A stretch of DNA of 64,000 bases from Chryseobacterium soldanellicola (GTDB lineage Bacteria; Bacteroidota; Bacteroidia; Flavobacteriales; Weeksellaceae). This document shows, piece by piece, positions 58,477-64,000 of this stretch (the first letter of the stretch is position 1; each line of letters begins with the position of its first letter). The DNA lies in assembly GCF_900100115.1 (NCBI RefSeq), contig NZ_FNKL01000001.1:992001-1056000 (forward strand), read 5' to 3'. The notes below the pieces were generated by a model. The model ran no database searches. It had not been told where the DNA came from and was given only the letters and a program-made list of their open reading frames with translations. The position numbers and the translations under genes are program-made.

Positions 58477-58998
58477 ATGAAGAAGACGTTGGTAGTTTTT
58501 GCGCATCCCTATTTAGAGCACTCAAACTCAAATGTAGAGCTCATTAATTTCTATGTTCGTCATCAGCATTTTACCCTTAGAGACCTTTACGAAGAATATC
58601 CGGATTTTCATATTGCTGCTTTCAGAGAAAGAAAAAGGTTTAGAAACTATGACCGTTTTATCTTTCAGTTTCCTATTATCTGGTTCGGAATACCGCCGTT
58701 ATTAAAATTGTGGATCGATGAAGTTTTCGACCGCGACTGGCTGAAAGAAGGCGAAAACAACCCGTTGGAGGGAAAAGAAGTTTACATTCTCGTCACAACC
58801 GGCGGAAAAGAAAGATCTTTTACCAAAGAAGGCACTTACAAATACACCATCGATGAGCTCATTAGCGGACTGATCGTTTCTTTAAATGTTTTTAAAGCCG
58901 ACATCAAAAATATTAAAATCGTTTACGAAGCCAGTAAACTGACAAAAAAACAGATCATTTTACATAAAAAAGAATTTGCAGAACTCCTCAATCAATAA
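58477..58998 (+). CDS. KefG/KefF-like NAD(P)H oxidoreductase
   Basis: A 173-residue flavodoxin-fold quinone reductase. 'LVVFAHPYLEHSNSN' is the FMN-phosphate loop, 'YDRFIFQFPIIWFGIPPLLKLWIDEVFDRDWLK' the central strand, and 'ILVTTGGKERSF' the second FMN contact. It ends 3 bases before a Kef-type antiporter gene. In enterobacteria KefF/KefG are required for full activity of KefC/KefB, so the pair probably forms one transport system here. Confidence 0.9.
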   Translation: MKKTLVVFAHPYLEHSNSNVELINFYVRHQHFTLRDLYEEYPDFHIAAFRERKRFRNYDRFIFQFPIIWFGIPPLLKLWIDEVFDRDWLKEGENNPLEGKEVYILVTTGGKERSFTKEGTYKYTIDELISGLIVSLNVFKADIKNIKIVYEASKLTKKQIILHKKEFAELLNQ

Positions 58999-59001
58999 CA
59001 T

Positions 59002-60882
59002 ATGGAATCCAGCTTAGCGATGAATACATTAATTTTCCTGGGCGTTGCCATTATTATGGTTCCGCTGGCGAGAAAATTCGGGTTAAGTTCTGTCATCGGT
59101 TATATTGCGGGAGGAATTATTATTGGGCCATATGTTTTAAAGCTTACAGGAAAAGACGTTAACGGTATTATGCACGCCAGTGAATTTGGAGTCATTATGC
59201 TTTTATTCTTAGTCGGATTAGAGCTTGAACCCCGGAAATTCTGGGAAATGCGGAAGAAAATTGTCGGACTCGGATTAACGCAAATGCTGCTGACAATCTC
59301 TCTGTTATTTTTAATTTTCATCTGGGCAGGTTGGCGAATTGATAAAGCCATTGCCATTGCGATGTGTTTTGCATTGTCTTCTACTGCCATTGTTTTACAG
59401 ACATTACAGGAAAAAAATAATTTAAAATCATTAGCCGGAGAAGCATCATTTTCTACCCTTTTATTTCAGGATATTGCGGTGATTCCAATTCTTGCAATTT
59501 TGCCGATTATCGCGAATTACAAAGCCAGCCACAATGACAGCGAAATACAGGTTCTTATTCAAACACTTCCCGAGTGGCTACAGGCGGGAACTGTAATTTT
59601 AGGAGTTGTCCTTTTAATTTTATTAGGAAGATATGTTTTTGTTCCTTTTTTAAGATACGTTTCAAAATCAGGAATGACGGAATTATTAACTGCCTCTTCC
59701 CTATTTTTGGTCATCGGGGTTTCAGAATTAATGGTCGCGATCGGGCTTTCTCCCGCTTTAGGAGCTTTTCTTGCGGGTGTGATGCTTGCCAACAGCGAAT
59801 TCCGTCATGAGCTGGAAGCACAGATTGATCCGTTTAAAGGACTTTTACTCGCCGTATTTTTTGTCAGTGTTGGTTCTACGATGAATTTTAATGTTATCCA
59901 GCAAGATCCGATCTTTATTTTTACTACGGTTTTAGCGGTTTTAATGGTAAAATTTACTGTTCTTTATGCAATTGGAAAATTTTTCAAAATAGATACCTCT
60001 CAAAGTTTATTTTACGCATTTGCTCTTTCGCAGGTCGGGGAATTTGCTTTTGTATTGATTAATTATGCTTCAAATCTTTATCTTTTAAGTCCGGAACTTA
60101 ATGCGCAGATGATGGCTGTCACTGCGATTACGATGTGCATCACGCCTTTCCTTTTAATTATTAATGATAAACTCATCACTCCAAAATTCATTAAAGAAAT
60201 TCCTGACGAGCAAAGTGATTTTAATATCCTTGACAACGATGTTTCCCAAAAGAAAATTATTATTGTCGGTTTCGGGCATTTTGGAAGTACGGTCGGACGA
60301 TTATTAAAGGCTAATAAAATTTCTGCGACGGTTCTGGACAGAGATTCCGATCGTGTAAAATTATTGAGAAGCTACGGTTTTAAAGTATATTATGGAGATG
60401 CCACTAGAATTCCTATTCTGAGGGCTGCAGGAATTGAAGACGCTGAAATTTTGGTTCTTAGCCTTGACGATTCCGGTGATAATAAATTCATTGCAGATCT
60501 TGTCCGCGAACATTATCCGAAGGTGAAAATTTTTGTCAGAGCTAAAAACAGGATTGATGCTTATGAATATTTAAATAACGGAATTAACAATATTTACCGT
60601 GAAACTTTGGGAACTGCCGTTGATATGGCTGTCGATCTCCTTCACGAAACCGGAATGCGGAAATATGCCGCAAGACGCCTCGGACAGAGATTTATGGCAA
60701 TTGATAAGGATTCCATCAGAAAATTAGCCAAGACAAAAGATAATGACGACGAAATTCTTTTATTTACCACAAAAGAAATCCTCCAGCGTGAGGAGGAATT
60801 ATTGGCTTATGACAATCTGAATTTTGATAATAAAAATTGGGAAGGTTCCTCATCAGACCAAGATGAGGAAACCGCTGATTAA
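59002..60882 (+). CDS. Kef-type K+/H+ antiporter (CPA2 family)
   Basis: A 626-residue protein with an N-terminal Na+/H+ exchanger domain of about 12 helices (1-385; 'GVIMLLFLVGLELEP', 'LSSTAIVLQTL', 'SPALGAFLAGVMLANSEF'). An RCK_N domain (about 415-530) has the dinucleotide loop 'IIIVGFGHFGSTVGRLL' and 'YYGDATRIPILRAAGIEDAE'. It probably exports K+ in response to electrophile stress, gated by a nucleotide or glutathione adduct. KefB versus KefC cannot be decided. It is coupled to the oxidoreductase upstream; its stop abuts that of the convergent lipoprotein gene. Confidence 0.9.
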   Translation: MESSLAMNTLIFLGVAIIMVPLARKFGLSSVIGYIAGGIIIGPYVLKLTGKDVNGIMHASEFGVIMLLFLVGLELEPRKFWEMRKKIVGLGLTQMLLTISLLFLIFIWAGWRIDKAIAIAMCFALSSTAIVLQTLQEKNNLKSLAGEASFSTLLFQDIAVIPILAILPIIANYKASHNDSEIQVLIQTLPEWLQAGTVILGVVLLILLGRYVFVPFLRYVSKSGMTELLTASSLFLVIGVSELMVAIGLSPALGAFLAGVMLANSEFRHELEAQIDPFKGLLLAVFFVSVGSTMNFNVIQQDPIFIFTTVLAVLMVKFTVLYAIGKFFKIDTSQSLFYAFALSQVGEFAFVLINYASNLYLLSPELNAQMMAVTAITMCITPFLLIINDKLITPKFIKEIPDEQSDFNILDNDVSQKKIIIVGFGHFGSTVGRLLKANKISATVLDRDSDRVKLLRSYGFKVYYGDATRIPILRAAGIEDAEILVLSLDDSGDNKFIADLVREHYPKVKIFVRAKNRIDAYEYLNNGINNIYRETLGTAVDMAVDLLHETGMRKYAARRLGQRFMAIDKDSIRKLAKTKDNDDEILLFTTKEILQREEELLAYDNLNFDNKNWEGSSSDQDEETAD

Positions 60883-61695
60883 TTATTCGATGCTTACGCT
60901 TCCGCCGCTGCTTTCATCTTTGGTAACAGAAGTTACATTTCCTTTCTTAGAAACACTTACGCTTCCTCCCGAAGAAGCTTCTGCTTTGATGGTTGATGTT
61001 GCACTTAGCTCAACACTTGCACCGCTTGACGCTTCCACTTTTACGTTCTCAGCAACAAGCCCGCGCCCTGAAATACTGCTTCCTGAAGACGAGCTTACCT
61101 CTGCATTTTTAGCCTTTCCGGAGATGGTTACACTTGCCGCAGAAGATCCGTCAAGATCAAGATCTACAGCCCAGATTTTACCTTCAAAACTACCGCTGCT
61201 ATCAACAGAAATATCAAAGTCGTTGGCTTCCAGATTTCCGGAAATACTTGCAGAGCTTGAGGCTTCAATATCCATCTTTTCCTGAACAAACTTATCTTTA
61301 ACGATGATATTTGCTGCAGAATTTGCAATTAATTTAGAAAAATCTTTAGCAAAAATCCTAGCCGTAACCCTGCTGTTATTCATGACGCGTATTCCGCGTT
61401 TGTAATGGATCTGCACTTTGTCTCCGACCTTTTCCACCAATATCTCATCGATGATATTTGCAGGAGCCGAGATTACTATTTTTTCAACATCAGCTTTTAT
61501 AATTTGAGCATCAATGGCCTGTGAAACTTCAATTTCGTCAAAGGTTTCGTTAAATTCCCTTTCAGTTGCAGGGCCTTTATCATTATTGGTCACTTTATCT
61601 ACCCAGCCGCTTCCGTTACTGTTTCTGTCATGTTTTTCGTTACACGATGCCAGTAAAGCAAAGGCTGAAAAAATAAAAAGAGTTGTTGATTTCAT
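60883..61695 (-). CDS. Head GIN domain lipoprotein (DUF2807)
   Basis: A 270-residue protein with a lipobox (AFALLASC, Cys at 18) and the DUF2807 'head GIN' domain (about 47-265). This region has repeated short strands rich in Ser, Gly and Val ('ANSAANIIVKDKF', 'SSGSSISGRGLV', 'EASSGASVELSAT'), a pattern suggesting a right-handed beta-helix. Such proteins are surface or periplasmic lipoproteins of unknown function in Bacteroidetes. Its stop codon directly adjoins that of the antiporter gene, with no visible terminator between. Confidence 0.88.
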   Translation of the reverse strand: MKSTTLFIFSAFALLASCNEKHDRNSNGSGWVDKVTNNDKGPATEREFNETFDEIEVSQAIDAQIIKADVEKIVISAPANIIDEILVEKVGDKVQIHYKRGIRVMNNSRVTARIFAKDFSKLIANSAANIIVKDKFVQEKMDIEASSSASISGNLEANDFDISVDSSGSFEGKIWAVDLDLDGSSAASVTISGKAKNAEVSSSSGSSISGRGLVAENVKVEASSGASVELSATSTIKAEASSGGSVSVSKKGNVTSVTKDESSGGSVSIE

Positions 61696-61752
61696 GTTTA
61701 TTATTTTATAATTTAAGTTTTAATATCTTTATACTTTAATAACAACTAATTT

Positions 61753-63894
61753 ATGAAAAATATTACATCGGTATTATTAATTTCTGCATTAGCATTTAAC
61801 TACTCTTGTACTACAATGAAAAAAACCGATACCAAACAGGAAGTTCCTTCACCGGATGCTTCCCTTTCATCAAACCCTTTTATGAAAAAAAGCAAGCTTC
61901 AGTACGAAGCCCCGGAGTTTGATAAAATTAAGAATGAACATTTTAAACCGGCTTTTGAATTTGGATTAAAACAACACGACGCCGAAATTCTTGCCATCGC
62001 CAACAATCCGCAAGCCCCGACTTTTGAAAATACGATCGTTGCGTTGGAAAAAAGTGGTGAAGTCTTGAAAAGAGCTACCATTATATTTTCAAACTTAACA
62101 AGCGCGAATACAAACCCAACTTTACAGGCTTTAGATGAAGAATACGCTCCGATTTTCGCGGCACATTCCGATAAAATGTATCTGAATGAAAATCTTTATA
62201 AAAGAATAAAAGCCATCACAGAAAACGGTTTAGACTCCGAAAGCAAAAGACTATTACAATATTATAAGCAAAATTTTGAAATCGCAGGCGCCAATCTTTC
62301 TGCGGCTGATAAAGAAAAATTAAAGCAAGTCAATCAGGAGCTGGCTTCACTTTCCACTCAATATTCAAACAAATTACTGGAAGCAAGAAAAGTAGGCGGC
62401 GTCTTCTTTTCTGATGCTAAAGAATTAGACGGACTTTCTGCCGATGAAATCGCTGCTGCGGCAACCGATGCAAAAAATGCAGGAAAAGAAGGACAATATC
62501 TTTTAGCGTTACAAAATACAACGCAACAACCTCTTTTACAAAATCTTAAAAACAGAGCAACCAGAGAAAAATTATTCAAAGCATCTTGGCTGAGAGCTGA
62601 AAAAGGCGATGGAAATGACACAAGGGAAACGATTGAAAAATTAGCTAAACTTAGGCTTAAGAAGGCACAGATTTTAGGTAAAAAAAGCTACGCAGACTGG
62701 AAATTGCAGGATCAGATGGCAAAAACGCCTGAAGCTGCAACCCAATTAATGAATCAGATCGCAACGCCGGCTGTAGAAACAGCGAGACGTGAAGCAAAAG
62801 ATATTCAAGACTTAATCGATCAGCAAAACGGAGGTTTCCAGGTTGAACCCTGGGACTGGAATTTTTACGCTGAACAGGTAAGAAAAGCGAAATTTGATTT
62901 AGATGAAAGTCAAATAAAACCTTATTTTGAAATCACAACTGTTTTGGAAAAAGGTGTTTTCTTCGCTGCCGAAAAATTTTATGGACTGACTTTCAAAAAG
63001 AGAACCGATCTTCCGGTTTATCATCCTGATGTGGTAACGTATGAAGTTTTTGATCATGACGGAAAATCTATCGCGATCTATTATTTGGATTTCTACACAA
63101 GAGACTCTAAAAATGGAGGCGCCTGGATGAGTAATTTCGTTGAGCAGTCTTATTTATTAGGCACAAAACCTGTTATTGTCAACTGTTACAATTATCAGAA
63201 GCCTGCTCCTGGAAAGCCTTCATTAATCAGTTATGATGATGTTACAACTATTTTCCATGAGTTTGGTCACTCGATTCACGGGATGTTTGCAAGCCAGAAA
63301 TATCCTTCTCTTTCAGGTACAAGTGTACCGAGGGATTTTGTCGAATTTCCTTCACAAATTAATGAGCATTGGGCCTTAGATCCGATTGTTTTAAAGAATT
63401 ATGCGCTTCATTACGAAACAAAACAGCCAATTCCACAGGCTTTGGTTGATAAAATCAAGAAAGCATCAACATTCAATCAAGGATATATGACGACAGAATT
63501 AGTTTCTGCCGCAGAACTAGATATGGACTGGCATACAGTAACCAACGAAAGTCAGTTGATTCCAGTTTTAGATTTTGAAAAACAATCGTTGGCAAAACAC
63601 GGATTTACTTTGGCAACCGTTCCTCCGAGATATCATACTCCTTATTTTGCACACATTTGGGGAGGCGGTTATTCTGCGGGATATTATGCCTATTTATGGT
63701 CTGAAACATTGGATAACGACGCCTGGGAATGGATTTCAAAAAACGGAGGACTGACAAGAGAAAACGGCGACCGTTTCAGAAAATATATTCTTTCTGTAGG
63801 AAATTCTGTTGATCTTAATCAGGCATTCAGAGATTTTACAGGACATGATCCGGATATTAAACCTTTATTGAGAAACAGAGGATTTATTAAATAA
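61753..63894 (+). CDS. M3-family metallopeptidase (dipeptidyl carboxypeptidase type)
   Basis: A 713-residue M3 peptidase closest to Dcp/oligopeptidase A. It starts with a lipoprotein-like signal (LAFNYSC, Cys at 19), so it probably acts outside the cytoplasm, unlike E. coli OpdA. The zinc site HEFGH is at 502-506 (FHEFGHSIHGMF), the downstream Glu about 28 residues later, and 'GYSAGYYAYLWSE' near the C-terminus is the substrate-binding tyrosine loop. It cuts short peptides. A terminator follows. Confidence 0.92.
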   Translation: MKNITSVLLISALAFNYSCTTMKKTDTKQEVPSPDASLSSNPFMKKSKLQYEAPEFDKIKNEHFKPAFEFGLKQHDAEILAIANNPQAPTFENTIVALEKSGEVLKRATIIFSNLTSANTNPTLQALDEEYAPIFAAHSDKMYLNENLYKRIKAITENGLDSESKRLLQYYKQNFEIAGANLSAADKEKLKQVNQELASLSTQYSNKLLEARKVGGVFFSDAKELDGLSADEIAAAATDAKNAGKEGQYLLALQNTTQQPLLQNLKNRATREKLFKASWLRAEKGDGNDTRETIEKLAKLRLKKAQILGKKSYADWKLQDQMAKTPEAATQLMNQIATPAVETARREAKDIQDLIDQQNGGFQVEPWDWNFYAEQVRKAKFDLDESQIKPYFEITTVLEKGVFFAAEKFYGLTFKKRTDLPVYHPDVVTYEVFDHDGKSIAIYYLDFYTRDSKNGGAWMSNFVEQSYLLGTKPVIVNCYNYQKPAPGKPSLISYDDVTTIFHEFGHSIHGMFASQKYPSLSGTSVPRDFVEFPSQINEHWALDPIVLKNYALHYETKQPIPQALVDKIKKASTFNQGYMTTELVSAAELDMDWHTVTNESQLIPVLDFEKQSLAKHGFTLATVPPRYHTPYFAHIWGGGYSAGYYAYLWSETLDNDAWEWISKNGGLTRENGDRFRKYILSVGNSVDLNQAFRDFTGHDPDIKPLLRNRGFIK

Positions 63895-63899
63895 ATTAT

Positions 63900-63931
63900 A
63901 AAAGCATTCATTAATTTGGATGCTTTTTGTT
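63900..63931 (+). terminator. Terminator after M3 peptidase gene
   Basis: Stem agcattc/ggatgct (63903-63909 with 63918-63924, one G-T pair), an 8-base loop, then TTTTT. It lies 8 bases after the stop. The remaining about 70 bases to the window end hold no gene I can see. Confidence 0.8.
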
Positions 63932-64000
63932 TTGATTAAACACAAATTTACACGAATATTTTTTCACTAATATCACGAGGATTTTTAATTGTTAAGTTTT

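Noticed and set aside
60824..61285. 153-codon plus-strand frame over the head GIN gene
   Set aside because: Shadow of the Ser/Gly-rich repeats of the lipoprotein on the other strand.
1..64000. tRNA, rRNA, transposase or integrase genes
   Set aside because: Looked for cloverleaf-like GTTCRANNC arms, rRNA-like stretches and DDE or tyrosine-recombinase signatures; none was convincing.

Overview
The window looks like chromosome of a low-GC flavobacterium, most like Chryseobacterium or a close relative in the Weeksellaceae. This rests on several signs: a type IX secretion (T9SS) sorting domain and a PorP/SprF protein; Bacteroidetes-typical conserved genes (DUF349, DUF5606, DUF3822, head GIN, YghO-like, Zn-peptidase 2); a short flavobacterial NuoG; almost no Shine-Dalgarno sequences; and flavobacterial -10 boxes of the TAnnTTTG type. 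The genus is an inference, since there is no rRNA in the window. I saw no tRNA, rRNA, CRISPR array, transposase or integrase.

Layout. 1-10 kb: the rbfA tail, a LolC/E-type permease, a secreted T9SS endonuclease I, aroE, a DUF349 protein, ribD, a 54-residue Cys-containing bacteriocin-like peptide, a YigZ protein, a Zn peptidase and a GNAT-like protein. 10-24.7 kb: a complete 14-subunit complex I operon, nuoABCDEF-[outer-membrane-type protein]-GHIJKLMN. 24.7-29.3 kb: an AT-rich accessory island with a cytoplasm-made peptidoglycan-attacking effector (Ig-like N-terminus, lysozyme-like domain, M15 peptidase), a lipoprotein that is probably its immunity protein, a second lipoprotein gene broken by two frameshifts, and a third lipoprotein relic. 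Near-identical terminators flank this island. 29.3-38.3 kb: a GAF protein, an HD-PycTM protein (Pycsar-effector type), a phosphoesterase / kinase-like / BamA-barrel fusion, a lipoprotein and mazG. 38.7-46 kb: DUF5606-def-ruvX, a SixA-like phosphatase, a class C beta-lactamase-fold hydrolase, a phosphodiesterase, Smr, DUF3822 and rsmD. 46-56 kb: an HxlR regulator divergent from a nitroreductase, murI, hemW, a PorP/SprF protein, an RluD-like synthase, a PASTA protein divergent from ddl, coaD, a TRIC channel and folA. 56-64 kb: LemA-TPM-TPM, a KefG-like oxidoreductase with a Kef antiporter, a head GIN lipoprotein and an M3 peptidase.

Most genes are housekeeping: respiration, envelope building (aroE, murI, ddl), cofactors (ribD, folA, coaD, hemW), and ribosome or RNA modification (rbfA, rsmD, rluD). 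The accessory content is concentrated in the toxin/immunity island.

The most unexpected non-coding structure is a family of spacers between co-directional genes, inside the nuo operon and upstream of rsmD, coaD and the TRIC gene. Their sequence is phased in 7-nucleotide steps, with a purine-rich left part partly complementary to a pyrimidine-rich right part that runs up to the next start codon. Ordinary annotation does not explain these spacers, and they are the best candidate here for something undescribed.
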